DNA of 64,000 bases, taken from the NCBI RefSeq assembly GCF_011752525.1, contig NZ_VWXI01000018.1, positions 62,001 through 126,000 on the forward strand. The letters run 5' to 3'. A model generated the notes under the pieces. The model was not told the DNA's origin and made no database searches. It worked only from the letters and a program-made list of their open reading frames with translations. Made by a program: the position numbers and the translations under genes. Shown here piece after piece: positions 46,244 through 55,295 of this stretch (its first letter is position 1; each line of letters opens with the position of its first letter). Source of the DNA: Pantoea sp. Cy-639 (GTDB lineage: Bacteria > Pseudomonadota > Gammaproteobacteria > Pseudomonadales > Pseudomonadaceae).

Positions 46244-46283
46244 GTTACAAGGCCCTGCTTCTGTTGAAACAGCGCCTTGTAAC
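46244..46283. promoter_or_regulatory. 40-base palindromic hairpin upstream of spuD
   Basis: GTTACAAGGC (46244-46253) and GCCTTGTAAC (46274-46283) form a perfect 10-bp outer stem. An inner CTGTT/AACAG stem (46261-46272) lies around GA. It sits in the 223-base spuC-spuD gap. No T-run follows, so it is either an operator or an RNA processing element rather than a simple terminator. Confidence 0.5.
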
Positions 46284-46378
46284 TTGCCAGACTAGCGGCT
46301 GTTTAGTCGCCCAGCGCGTGACCCGTGGGATCCGGCTGCTGAACAGATGGCTTGATAATAAATTCTGGAGCATAACGC

Positions 46379-47476
46379 ATGAAGAAAATGGGCAAGACGC
46401 TGCTGGCCGCCGCCCTGATGGGCACCTTGGCGACCGCTGTCCAGGCTGACGACAAGGTGCTGCACGTCTACAACTGGTCGGACTACATCGCCCCGGACAC
46501 CGTGGCCAACTTCGAGAAGCAGACCGGCATCAAGGTGGTCTACGACGTCTTCGACAGCAACGAGACCCTTGAAGCCAAGCTGCTGGCCGGCAAGTCCGGC
46601 TACGATGTCGTCGTGCCGTCCAACAACTTCCTGGCCAAGCAGATCAAGGCTGGCGTCTATCAGGAACTGGACCGCTCCAAGTTGCCCAACTGGAAGAACC
46701 TCGACCCGGCCCTGCTCAAGGCCGTCGGCGATGCCAGCGACCCGGGCAACAAGTTCGCCTTCCCGTACATGTGGGGCTCCATCGGCATCGGCTACAACCC
46801 GGAGAAGGTCAAGGCCGCGCTGGGCGTGGACAAGATCGACTCGTGGGACGCCGTGTTCAAGCCCGAGAACATTGCCAAGCTCAAGAGCTGCGGCGTGAGC
46901 TTCCTCGATGCGCCGACCGAGATGATCCCGGCCGCGCTGCACTACCTGGGGCTGCCGAGCGACAGCACCAAGAAGGAAGACCTGAAGAAAGCCGAGGACC
47001 TGTTCCTCAGCATTCGTCCGTCGATCACCTACTTCCACTCCTCCAAGTACATCTCCGACCTGGCCAACGGCAACATCTGCGTGGCCGTGGGCTACTCGGG
47101 CGACCTGGAGCAGTCCAAGGCCCGTGCCCACGAGGCCGGCGACAAGGTCAAGCTGAGCTACACCATTCCGAAGGAAGGCGCTGGTACCTTCTACGACATG
47201 GTCGCCATTCCGAAGGATGCCGAGAACGTCGAGGCCGCCTACAAGTTCATGGACTACCTGCTGCAGCCTGAGGTCATGGCTGCCATCACCAACGCCGTGC
47301 GCTTCCCGAACGGCAACAAGGCGGCGACCCCGTTCGTCGACAAGTCCATCACCAGCGACCCGGCGATCTACCCGTCCGATGAAGTGAAGGCCGAGCTGTA
47401 CGCCATCAAGGCCCCGGAGAAGACCGCCCAGCGCGAGATCACCCGCAGCTGGACCAAGATCAAGTCGGGCAAGTAA
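46379..47476 (+). CDS. spuD: Polyamine ABC transporter periplasmic binding protein 1
   Basis: A 365-residue PotF/PotD-family protein. A signal peptide ends near AVQADDK. The mature start KVLHVYNWSDYIAPDTVANFEKQTGI is typical of polyamine binders and includes the NWSDY substrate region. The tail IKAPEKTAQREITRSWTKIKSGK is shared almost exactly with the next gene. It delivers putrescine or spermidine to the PotGHI-type importer downstream. Confidence 0.93.
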   Translation: MKKMGKTLLAAALMGTLATAVQADDKVLHVYNWSDYIAPDTVANFEKQTGIKVVYDVFDSNETLEAKLLAGKSGYDVVVPSNNFLAKQIKAGVYQELDRSKLPNWKNLDPALLKAVGDASDPGNKFAFPYMWGSIGIGYNPEKVKAALGVDKIDSWDAVFKPENIAKLKSCGVSFLDAPTEMIPAALHYLGLPSDSTKKEDLKKAEDLFLSIRPSITYFHSSKYISDLANGNICVAVGYSGDLEQSKARAHEAGDKVKLSYTIPKEGAGTFYDMVAIPKDAENVEAAYKFMDYLLQPEVMAAITNAVRFPNGNKAATPFVDKSITSDPAIYPSDEVKAELYAIKAPEKTAQREITRSWTKIKSGK

Positions 47477-47637
47477 GCCCGTTGCAGCACCCTCCGGGCC
47501 GGTGTTTGCCGGCCTGGAGGCGAGTCAAGGCAAATAAGTTTGCGGCATCCACGCCGTGAAGGTAAGTTGCGCGCCGGTTTTGCGTGTGCGGCCGAGATTT
47601 TCCGCCACTTGAGGCACTGATTGTGAGGACCACCCAC

Positions 47638-48732
47638 TTGTCTATTTCTGTATTTCGCAAGGCCTTGATGGCTGGAGCGGGTCTGACGCTGGCTTGCAGC
47701 GTCCAAGCGGCGCCCACGGTGCACATCTACAACTGGTCCGACTATGTCGGCCCCACCACGCTCGCCGATTTCCAGAAGGAAACCGGAATCGAGCCCAAGT
47801 ACGACGTCTTCGACAGCAACGAGACGCTGGAAGGCAAGCTGCTGGCCGGTCGCACCGGCTATGACGTGGTCGTGCCGTCCAACCATTTCCTCGGCAAGCA
47901 GATCAAGGCGGGCGCGTTCCAGAAGCTCGACCGCAACCTGCTGCCCAACTACGCGAACCTCGACCCGACGCTGATGAAGCGCCTGGAGAAGAACGACCCG
48001 GGCAACCAGTACGCCGTCCCCTACCTGTGGGGCACCAATGGCATCGGCTACAACGTCGAGAAGGTCAAGGCGGCGCTGGGTACCGACAAGATCGATTCCT
48101 GGGCGGTGCTGTTCGAGCCCGAGAACATGAAGAAGCTCAGCAAGTGCGGCGTGGCGTTCCTCGACTCCGCCGACGAGATGCTGCCGGCGGTGCTCAACTA
48201 CATGGGCCGCGACCCCAACAGCAGCAACCCCAAGGACTACGCCGACGCCGAGAAGAAGCTGCTGGCCGTGCGTCCCTACGTGACCTACTTCCATTCCTCG
48301 AAATACATCACCGATCTCGCCAACGGCGACATCTGCGTGGCTGCCGGTTTCTCCGGCGACGTGTTCCAGGCCAAGGCCCGTGCCGAAGAAGCCAAGAAGG
48401 GCGTGAAGCTGGCCTACGCCATCCCGAAGGAAGGTGGCAACCTCTGGTTCGATGTGCTGGCGATCCCCAAGGACGCGAGCAACGTCAAGGAGGCCCATGC
48501 CTTCATCAACTATTTGCTGAAGCCTGAGGTTATCGCCCAGGTCAGTGATTACGTCGGTTACGCCAACCCGAACCCCAAGGCTGGCGACCTGATGGACCAG
48601 GCCGTGAGGACTGACGCCGCGGTTTACCCACCGCAGGAAGTGCTGGACAAGATGTTCGTCAACGCCGAGTTGCCACCCAAGGTGCAACGTTTGATGACCC
48701 GCAGCTGGACCAAGGTCAAGTCGGGCAAGTAA
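47638..48732 (+). CDS. spuE: Polyamine ABC transporter periplasmic binding protein 2
   Basis: A 364-residue paralogue of the preceding protein. The signal region SISVFRKALMAGAGLTLACSVQA precedes PTVHIYNWSDYVGPTTLADF. The frame has no suitable ATG. I chose TTG at 47638 because GAGGA lies 8 bases upstream and it gives a signal peptide of normal length; an ATG at 47584 would add 18 residues with no ribosome site. Two tandem binders usually split putrescine and spermidine between them. Confidence 0.9.
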   Translation: MSISVFRKALMAGAGLTLACSVQAAPTVHIYNWSDYVGPTTLADFQKETGIEPKYDVFDSNETLEGKLLAGRTGYDVVVPSNHFLGKQIKAGAFQKLDRNLLPNYANLDPTLMKRLEKNDPGNQYAVPYLWGTNGIGYNVEKVKAALGTDKIDSWAVLFEPENMKKLSKCGVAFLDSADEMLPAVLNYMGRDPNSSNPKDYADAEKKLLAVRPYVTYFHSSKYITDLANGDICVAAGFSGDVFQAKARAEEAKKGVKLAYAIPKEGGNLWFDVLAIPKDASNVKEAHAFINYLLKPEVIAQVSDYVGYANPNPKAGDLMDQAVRTDAAVYPPQEVLDKMFVNAELPPKVQRLMTRSWTKVKSGK

Positions 48733-48804
48733 CAATCCAGGCCCGCCACGGCCCCTGCAGACACAGGCCGGGTGGGCACATAAATCTTGTTGGGAGTTTC
48801 ACTC

Positions 48805-49947
48805 ATGGCAGTTGCCTCCGGTGCCTATAAGAAAGCCCTCGAGGGTGGCCAGCAACCCAAGCAGGTGCTGGTCAAGATCGACCGGGTCACGAAAAAGTTC
48901 GACGAAACGGTAGCCGTGGACGATGTGTCCCTGGAAATCCGCAAGGGCGAGATCTTCGCCCTGCTGGGTGGCTCCGGTTCCGGCAAGTCCACCTTGCTGC
49001 GCATGCTGGCCGGCTTCGAGCGTCCGACCGAAGGGCGGATCTTCCTCGATGGCGTCGACATCACCGACATGCCGCCCTACGAGCGGCCGATCAACATGAT
49101 GTTCCAGTCCTACGCGCTGTTCCCGCACATGACCGTGGCGCAGAACATCGCCTTCGGCCTGCAGCAGGACAGGATGCCCAAGGCCGAGATCGACGCCCGC
49201 GTGGCCGAAATGCTCAAGCTGGTACACATGACCCAGTACGCCAAGCGCAAGCCGCACCAGCTGTCCGGCGGCCAGCGCCAGCGCGTGGCCCTGGCCCGCT
49301 CGCTGGCCAAGCGGCCCAAGCTGCTGCTGCTCGACGAACCGATGGGCGCCCTGGACAAGAAACTGCGCTCGCAGATGCAGCTTGAGCTGGTCGAGATCAT
49401 CGAGCGGGTCGGCGTGACCTGCGTGATGGTCACCCACGACCAGGAAGAGGCCATGACCATGGCCCAGCGCATCGCCATCATGCACCTGGGCTGGATCGCC
49501 CAGATCGGCTCGCCTGTGGATATCTACGAAACGCCGACCAGCCGCCTGGTCTGCGAGTTCATCGGTAACGTCAACCTGTTCGAGGGCGAAGTGATCGAGG
49601 ACGCCGAAGGCCACGCGATCATTGCCAGCCCGGAACTGGAGCGCAAGATCTACGTCGGCCACGGCATCACCACCTCGGTCGAGGACAAGCACATCACCTA
49701 CGCCCTGCGGCCGGAGAAGCTGCTGGTGACCACCGAACAGCCAACCTGCGAGCACAACTGGTCGCGTGGCAAGGTCCACGACATCGCCTACCTCGGCGGC
49801 CACTCGGTGTTCTACGTCGAACTGCCCACCGGCAAGATCGTCCAGTCGTTCGTCGCCAACGCCGAGCGCCAGGGCACTCGGCCGACCTGGGAAGACGAAG
49901 TGTTCGTGTGGTGGGAAGACGACAGCGGCGTGGTACTGCGCTCATGA
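48805..49947 (+). CDS. spuF: Polyamine ABC transporter ATP-binding protein
   Basis: A 380-residue PotA/PotG-type ATPase. Walker A GGSGSGKST, Q-loop MMFQSYALFPHM, signature LSGGQRQRVALARSLA and Walker B LLLLDEPMGALD are intact, and a TOBE domain occupies about 290-375. The start at 48805 follows GGGAG. It is separated from spuE by 72 bases. The permease gene start overlaps its stop (ATGA), so translation is coupled. Equivalent to PotG of other bacteria. Confidence 0.93.
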   Translation: MAVASGAYKKALEGGQQPKQVLVKIDRVTKKFDETVAVDDVSLEIRKGEIFALLGGSGSGKSTLLRMLAGFERPTEGRIFLDGVDITDMPPYERPINMMFQSYALFPHMTVAQNIAFGLQQDRMPKAEIDARVAEMLKLVHMTQYAKRKPHQLSGGQRQRVALARSLAKRPKLLLLDEPMGALDKKLRSQMQLELVEIIERVGVTCVMVTHDQEEAMTMAQRIAIMHLGWIAQIGSPVDIYETPTSRLVCEFIGNVNLFEGEVIEDAEGHAIIASPELERKIYVGHGITTSVEDKHITYALRPEKLLVTTEQPTCEHNWSRGKVHDIAYLGGHSVFYVELPTGKIVQSFVANAERQGTRPTWEDEVFVWWEDDSGVVLRS

Positions 49948-50864
49948 AGCCGCGCAAGCTCAAGCGAGCGCTCCAGCGCATCATTCCGCAGGGGCGGCAC
50001 CTGGTGATCGGTGTGCCGTTCATCTGGCTGTTCCTGTTCTTCATGCTGCCGTTCTTCATCGTCCTGAAGATCAGCTTCGCCGAAGCCGACGTGGCGATCC
50101 CGCCGTACACCGAGATCTACACCTACGTCGAAAGCAAGCTCCAGGTGGTGCTGAACCTGGCCAACTACGGCCTGCTCACCGAGGACGAGCTGTATATCTC
50201 GGCCTACCTCGGTTCGCTCAAGGTCGCCTTCTTCAGCACCCTGCTGTGCCTGCTGATCGGCTACCCGATGGCCTACGCCATCTCCAAGGCCAGGAAGGAA
50301 ACCCAGACGGTCCTGCTGCTGCTGATCATGATGCCGACCTGGACCGCGATCCTGATCCGCGTCTATGCCTGGATGGGCATCCTCAGCAACAACGGGCTGC
50401 TCAACAGCTTCCTGCTGTGGCTGGGGCTGATCGACCAGCCGCTGCAGATTCTCAACACCAACCTGGCGGTCTACATCGGCGTGGTCTATTCGTACCTGCC
50501 GTTCATGATCCTGCCGCTGTACGCCAACCTGGTGAAGCACGACGAGAGCTTGCTCGAGGCTGCTTCCGACCTGGGCTCGAGTACCTTCAACAGCTTCTGG
50601 AAGATCACCGTGCCGCTGTCGAAGAACGGCATCATCGCCGGCTGCATGCTGGTGTTCATCCCGGTGGTCGGCGAGTTCGTCATTCCCGAGCTGCTGGGCG
50701 GCCCGGAAACCCTGATGATCGGCAAGGTGCTGTGGCAGGAGTTCTTCAACAACCGTGACTGGCCGGTGGCGTCCGCGCTGGCGGTGGTGATGCTGGCGAT
50801 CCTGATCGTGCCCATCCTGCTGTTCAACCGCAGCCAGGCCAAAGAGATGGAGGGGCGGGCATGA
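49944..50864 (+). CDS. spuG: Polyamine ABC transporter permease 1 (PotH type)
   Basis: A 306-residue inner-membrane permease with six spans. The N-terminal span (HLVIGVPFIWLFLFFMLPFF) is followed by a long periplasmic loop and an EAA loop (LLEAASDLGSSTFNSFWKITVPLSKNGI). Its ATG overlaps the spuF stop, and its own stop overlaps the start of the second permease. It forms the translocation channel with SpuH. Confidence 0.93.
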   Translation: MKPRKLKRALQRIIPQGRHLVIGVPFIWLFLFFMLPFFIVLKISFAEADVAIPPYTEIYTYVESKLQVVLNLANYGLLTEDELYISAYLGSLKVAFFSTLLCLLIGYPMAYAISKARKETQTVLLLLIMMPTWTAILIRVYAWMGILSNNGLLNSFLLWLGLIDQPLQILNTNLAVYIGVVYSYLPFMILPLYANLVKHDESLLEAASDLGSSTFNSFWKITVPLSKNGIIAGCMLVFIPVVGEFVIPELLGGPETLMIGKVLWQEFFNNRDWPVASALAVVMLAILIVPILLFNRSQAKEMEGRA

Positions 50865-51754
50865 AGCGCTTCGGATTCTCCAAGCTGATGCTGGTGCTCG
50901 GCTTGCTGTTCATCTACCTGCCGATGCTGATCCTGGTGATCTACTCGTTCAACGCCTCCAAGCTGGTGACGGTGTGGGGCGGCTGGTCGGTGAAGTGGTA
51001 CGTCGGCCTGCTCGACAACACCCAGCTGATGGGCTCGGTGATGCGCTCGCTGGAGATCGCCTGCTACACGGCGGTCGCCGCGGTGGCGCTGGGTACCCTG
51101 GCCGCCTTCGTGCTGACCCGGGTGACCCGCTTCAAGGGCCGCACCCTGTTCGGTGGCCTGGTCACCGCGCCGCTGGTGATGCCCGAGGTGATCACCGGTC
51201 TGTCGCTGTTGCTGCTGTTCGTGGCCATGGCGCAGATGATCGGCTGGCCGCAGGAGCGCGGCATCGTCACCATCTGGATCGCCCACACCACGTTCTGCGC
51301 GGCCTATGTCGCGGTGGTGGTGTCGGCGCGCCTGCGTGAGCTGGACCTGTCCATCGAAGAGGCCGCCATGGACCTGGGCGCCAAGCCGTGGAAGGTGTTC
51401 TTCCTGATCACCATCCCGATGATCGCGCCATCGCTGGCGGCAGGCGGCATGATGTCGTTCGCCCTGTCGCTGGACGACCTGGTGCTGGCGAGCTTCGTCT
51501 CCGGCCCGGGCTCGACCACCTTGCCGATGGAGGTGTTCTCGGCCGTGCGTCTGGGCGTGAAGCCCGAGATCAACGCCGTGGCCAGCCTGATCCTGCTGTC
51601 GGTATCGCTGGTGACCTTCCTGGTCTGGTACTTCAGCCGCCAGGCCGAAGAGCGTCGCCGCCGGGCGATCCAGCTGGCCGTCGAGGAAGGCGCCGCGGCG
51701 AACGTCGCGCCGACGCAGGTCAAGCGTCCGCTCCGGGCTACCGCCCAGGCCTGA
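50861..51754 (+). CDS. spuH: Polyamine ABC transporter permease 2 (PotI type)
   Basis: A 297-residue permease with six membrane spans. The first is LVLGLLFIYLPMLILVIYSF. The EAA loop reads SIEEAAMDLGAKPWKVFFLITIPMIAPS. The C-terminal 40 residues are cytoplasmic and rich in Arg and Ala. It pairs with SpuG and ends the spu operon; a REP pair follows 9 bases after the stop. No spuA-type glutamine amidotransferase hydrolase is seen in this cluster. Confidence 0.93.
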   Translation: MKRFGFSKLMLVLGLLFIYLPMLILVIYSFNASKLVTVWGGWSVKWYVGLLDNTQLMGSVMRSLEIACYTAVAAVALGTLAAFVLTRVTRFKGRTLFGGLVTAPLVMPEVITGLSLLLLFVAMAQMIGWPQERGIVTIWIAHTTFCAAYVAVVVSARLRELDLSIEEAAMDLGAKPWKVFFLITIPMIAPSLAAGGMMSFALSLDDLVLASFVSGPGSTTLPMEVFSAVRLGVKPEINAVASLILLSVSLVTFLVWYFSRQAEERRRRAIQLAVEEGAAANVAPTQVKRPLRATAQA

Positions 51755-51763
51755 CCCAGCCTG

Positions 51764-51827
51764 TCGCGGGGCAAGCCCGCTCCCACGGGCCCGTCACCAG
51801 ACGGGTGGGAGCGGGCTTGCCCCGCGA
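51764..51827. repeat. REP pair
   Basis: Arms tcgcggggcaagcccgctcc (from 51764) and its complement ending cccgcga (51827) flank a short GC-rich loop. It lies between the convergent spuH and AAA ATPase genes. Confidence 0.9.
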
Positions 51828-51833
51828 TGCATT

Positions 51834-53000
51834 TCAGCCTTGGTCCGGCCAGTTCCAGGCCGGCTCATCGAGCATCCCCTGGCCGGCTATGCCGGTCTGC
51901 CCCAAGGTCTTCTCCAGGTGGATCGAGTTGCAGTCCTCGTCCTCCTCCAGCGCCGCCACCAGGCGTGGCGCGTGCGACACCACCCACACCTGGCATTCTC
52001 GCGCGGCCCGGCGAATCAACCGCGCCAGCGCCGGCAACAGGTCCGGGTGCAGGCTGGTTTCCGGCTCGTTGAGCACCATCATGCTCGGTGGTCGCGGGGT
52101 GAGCAGGGCGGCCACCAGCAACAGGTAGCGCAAGGTGCCGTCGGACAGTTCGGCGGCGCTCAGCGGACGCAGCAGCCCGGCCTGGTGGAAACGCAGGGCG
52201 AACAACCCGCCAGCCTGGGCGTCGATCGTCAGCCGGGCACCGGGGAAGGCATCGCCCACCGCCTCTTGCAGTGCCTGCAGGTCGCCGATCTCGTCGATGG
52301 TCTGCAGCGCCGCGGCCAGGTCACGGCCATCGTGATGCAGCACCGGGGTGCGGGTGCCCAGTCGCGATTGCCGTGCGGGGGCCTCGGCGTCGGTCCTGAA
52401 GTGGTCATAGAAGCGCCAGCTGCGGATCTGTTCGCGCAAGTGCGGCACCTCGGGCGAGCCCTGCAGGCTGCCGACCTGGTCGAACAGGCTGTCGAACTCG
52501 GTCATGTGCTGGTGCAAGACCTGCCATTGGCGCCCGTCGCGGGCCTTGACCATCGCTGCGTTGCGCTGCACCAGCTGGCTGGCGGGCCGGCATAGCGGGC
52601 CGGCCCAGATCGTCTCTTGCTTGATCTGCGGATCGAGGGCGAATTTCGAGCGGCTCGGTTCGGGCAGGCCGAGGCTGATCGCGTAGCCGAAGTCCTCGCC
52701 GGCGAAGCCCATCTTCAGGCGTCGGGCTTGTTGCCGTGGGCCACCTTCGACCGCTACTTCGCCGCTGAGCATGCGCCGGGTGAGCTTCTCGGGGCCGGCC
52801 CAGAAGGTCGACTCCAGCCCACCCTCGGCGGCCAGGGCGTTGACCACGCCGCCGCGCGCGGTCTCCGCCAGCAGGCGCAGGGCCTTGTACAGGTTGGATT
52901 TGCCGCTGCCATTGGCACCGGTAATCACATTCAGCCGGCCCAGCGGCATTACCAACTGGTTGATCGAGCGGTAGTTGGCAATGGCCAGGGTGGTGAGCAT
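51834..53000 (-). CDS. AAA family ATPase (RecF/OLD-like, SMC-type ABC fold)
   Basis: A 388-residue predicted ATPase. Walker A is GANGSGKS (28-35). The signature region reads LSDGTLRYLLLVAALL and the Walker B region reads MMVLNEPETSLHPDL, with Asn where most relatives have Asp before Glu. The D-loop-like SHAPRLVAAL follows. No TOPRIM nuclease domain is fused, unlike OLD proteins. The start at 53000 has AAGGA at 8 bases; the ATG at 53009 overlaps that ribosome site. It stands alone between the spu operon and an RND system, and its role is unknown. Confidence 0.8.
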   Translation of the reverse strand: MLTTLAIANYRSINQLVMPLGRLNVITGANGSGKSNLYKALRLLAETARGGVVNALAAEGGLESTFWAGPEKLTRRMLSGEVAVEGGPRQQARRLKMGFAGEDFGYAISLGLPEPSRSKFALDPQIKQETIWAGPLCRPASQLVQRNAAMVKARDGRQWQVLHQHMTEFDSLFDQVGSLQGSPEVPHLREQIRSWRFYDHFRTDAEAPARQSRLGTRTPVLHHDGRDLAAALQTIDEIGDLQALQEAVGDAFPGARLTIDAQAGGLFALRFHQAGLLRPLSAAELSDGTLRYLLLVAALLTPRPPSMMVLNEPETSLHPDLLPALARLIRRAARECQVWVVSHAPRLVAALEEDEDCNSIHLEKTLGQTGIAGQGMLDEPAWNWPDQG

Positions 53001-53142
53001 CGGCGGCATCCTTGAGCGGTCTGGCGCCAGTATCGCCGAAAGCGCCGTACGTTGTTGAACCCTGGCTGGTGCCGTTTGTCGATCCCTGATCTACGCTTCA
53101 AACGCATCCCTCTCCACCCTCACGTCGAAGCAAGGAGCCTGC

Positions 53143-54231
53143 ATGACGGTCATACGTCCGCCGCTGGTCGTTTGCCTGGGGCTGCTGTTCATGCTGTCGG
53201 GCTGCGGCAAGGAAGAAAGCCCCCGGGAGCTGCCACGGGTGGTGGTGCAACAGGTCAAGCCCACTGATTTTGCCGCCCGGGTCACCTTGACCGGCGATGT
53301 CCAGGCACGGGTGCAGACTGACCTGTCGTTCCGCGTGGGGGGCAAGATCATCTCCCGTGGCGTCGATGTCGGCGATCACGTCAAGGCCAACCAGGTGCTG
53401 GCGCGGCTCGATCCGAAGGACCTGCAGAACAACGTCGACTCGGCCAAGGCCGAAGTGTTCGCCGAGCAGGCCCGGGTCACCCAGACCAGCGCCGCCTTCG
53501 TGCGCCAGCAGAAGCTGCTGCCCAAGGGCTACACCAGCCAGAGCGAATACGACTCCGCCGAGGCCGCCCTGCGCAGCAGCCAGAGCGCGCTCAAGGCGGC
53601 CCAGGCGCAACTGGCCAACGCCAACGAACAGCTGGGCTACACGGCCCTGGTTTCTGAGGCCGACGGGGTGATCACCGCGCGCCAGGCCGAAGTCGGCCAG
53701 GTGGTGCAGGCGACCATGCCGATCTTCAGCCTGGCGGTGGACGGCGATCGCGACGCGGTGTTCAACGTCTATGAGTCGCTGCTGGTCGGCGGACCGAGCG
53801 ATGAAGGGGTGGTCGTCAGCCTGCTCGACAACCCGCAGATCAAAGCCTCGGGTGTGGTGCGCGAGATCACCCCGACGGTCTCGGCGCAAAGCGGCACGGT
53901 TCAGGTCAAGGTCGCCCTGCGCGATGTGCCGCCAGGCATGCAGCTCGGCTCGCCGGTGACGGCCGCCACCAACGCCCAGCGCCGGCCGAGCATCGAGCTG
54001 CCCTGGGCGGCGCTGTCCAAGGCGCTGCACGAACCCGCGGTGTGGGTGGTGGGCGAGGGCGACAAGGTCGAGCTGCGCCAGGTAAAGGTTGCCCGCTACC
54101 TCACGGGCCGGGTGGTCATCGCCGAGGGCGTCAAGAGCGGCGAGACCGTGGTGGTCGGCGGCGCCCAACTGCTGCACCCGGGCATGCAGGTACGGAAGAT
54201 CGCGGCGCGGGATGCCGGAGGTGACCAATGA
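53143..54231 (+). CDS. RND efflux periplasmic adaptor subunit 1 (lipoprotein, TriA-like)
   Basis: A 362-residue membrane-fusion protein. A lipoprotein signal with lipobox LSGC (cysteine near residue 21) anchors it to the inner membrane. Lipoyl halves (FRVGGKIISRGVDVGDHVKANQVLARLDP, then ALVSEADGVITARQAEVGQVVQ) enclose a helical hairpin (residues about 95-150). A beta-barrel and membrane-proximal domain follow. A second adaptor gene overlaps its stop by 4 bases, then the pump gene. A two-adaptor arrangement recalls TriABC of P. aeruginosa. Substrates cannot be read from the sequence. Confidence 0.9.
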   Translation: MTVIRPPLVVCLGLLFMLSGCGKEESPRELPRVVVQQVKPTDFAARVTLTGDVQARVQTDLSFRVGGKIISRGVDVGDHVKANQVLARLDPKDLQNNVDSAKAEVFAEQARVTQTSAAFVRQQKLLPKGYTSQSEYDSAEAALRSSQSALKAAQAQLANANEQLGYTALVSEADGVITARQAEVGQVVQATMPIFSLAVDGDRDAVFNVYESLLVGGPSDEGVVVSLLDNPQIKASGVVREITPTVSAQSGTVQVKVALRDVPPGMQLGSPVTAATNAQRRPSIELPWAALSKALHEPAVWVVGEGDKVELRQVKVARYLTGRVVIAEGVKSGETVVVGGAQLLHPGMQVRKIAARDAGGDQ

Positions 54232-55295
54232 AGCGGCTGTTGATCGTGCTGCCGGCGCTCCTGTTGCTGGCCGCTTGCGGCAGTGACAAGGAGCCGGTCG
54301 AACCTGTGCGGCCGGTGCTGTCCACCGTGGTCCAGCCGCAGGTGCAGGCGCAACTGGGACGTTTTGCCGGGAGCATCCAGGCGCGTTTCGAGAGTACCCT
54401 GGGCTTTCGTGTGTCCGGGCGGATCGCCCGGCGCTGGCTGGATGTAGGCGCGCAGGTGAAGCCGGGCGATATCCTTGCCACCCTCGACCCGACCGACCAG
54501 CAGAACCAGTTGCGTGTCGCCGAAGGCGACCTGGCCAAGGTCCAGGCGCAGTGGATCAACGCCCAGGCCGATGCCCGTCGCCAGCAGCAATTGTATGACC
54601 GCGGCGTTGGCGCCCAGGCGCAGCTGGACATCGCCCAGACCAACCTGAAAACCACCGGTGCCTCGCTGGAGCAGGCGCGCTCGGCGCTCAGCCAGGCCCG
54701 CGACCAGCTCGGCTACAGCACCCTGCGCAGCGATCATGCCGCCGTGGTCACCGCCTGGCAGGCCGAGGCCGGGCAGACCGTCAGCGCCGGCCAGGCCGTG
54801 GTCACCCTGGCGCGTCCGGATGTGAAGGAGGCGGTGATCGACCTGCCGACCAACCTGGCCGAACAGTTGACCAAGGACCTGACCTTCACCGTCGCCCTGC
54901 AACTGGAGCCGAGCATCAGCACCACCGCCACCCTGCGCGAGCTGGAGCCACAGGCCGACGCCACCACCCGCACCCGGCGCGCGCGCCTGACCCTGGCCAG
55001 CACCCCCGATACCTTCCACCTCGGCACGTCGGTCAGCGTCACGCTCAGCGCCGCGGTGACGCCGCGCAGCGAACTGCCGCGCACGGCCTTGCTCGAGCGC
55101 GACGGCAAGACCCAGGTATGGGTGGTCGACCCGCAGCAGAAGACGGTCGCCACCCGTGACGTGACGCTGCTCGAGCGCGATGCCGAGCACATCGTCCTGG
55201 CCTCGGGGGTGCAGCCCGGCGAGCGGGTGGTCACCGCCGGCGTCAATATCCTCAAGCCCGGCCAGCAAGTCACCTTCGACGAGGACGCACGATGA
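54228..55295 (+). CDS. RND efflux periplasmic adaptor subunit 2 (lipoprotein, TriB-like)
   Basis: A 355-residue second adaptor. The lipobox LLAAC places the lipidated cysteine near residue 16. Lipoyl-type segments are FRVSGRIARRWLDVGAQVKPGDILATLDP and LRSDHAAVVTAWQAEAGQTVSAGQ, with a helical hairpin of about residues 88-150 between. It overlaps both neighbours by 4 bases (ATGA junctions). Two different adaptors probably form a mixed hexamer around one pump trimer. Confidence 0.9.
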   Translation: MKRLLIVLPALLLLAACGSDKEPVEPVRPVLSTVVQPQVQAQLGRFAGSIQARFESTLGFRVSGRIARRWLDVGAQVKPGDILATLDPTDQQNQLRVAEGDLAKVQAQWINAQADARRQQQLYDRGVGAQAQLDIAQTNLKTTGASLEQARSALSQARDQLGYSTLRSDHAAVVTAWQAEAGQTVSAGQAVVTLARPDVKEAVIDLPTNLAEQLTKDLTFTVALQLEPSISTTATLRELEPQADATTRTRRARLTLASTPDTFHLGTSVSVTLSAAVTPRSELPRTALLERDGKTQVWVVDPQQKTVATRDVTLLERDAEHIVLASGVQPGERVVTAGVNILKPGQQVTFDEDAR

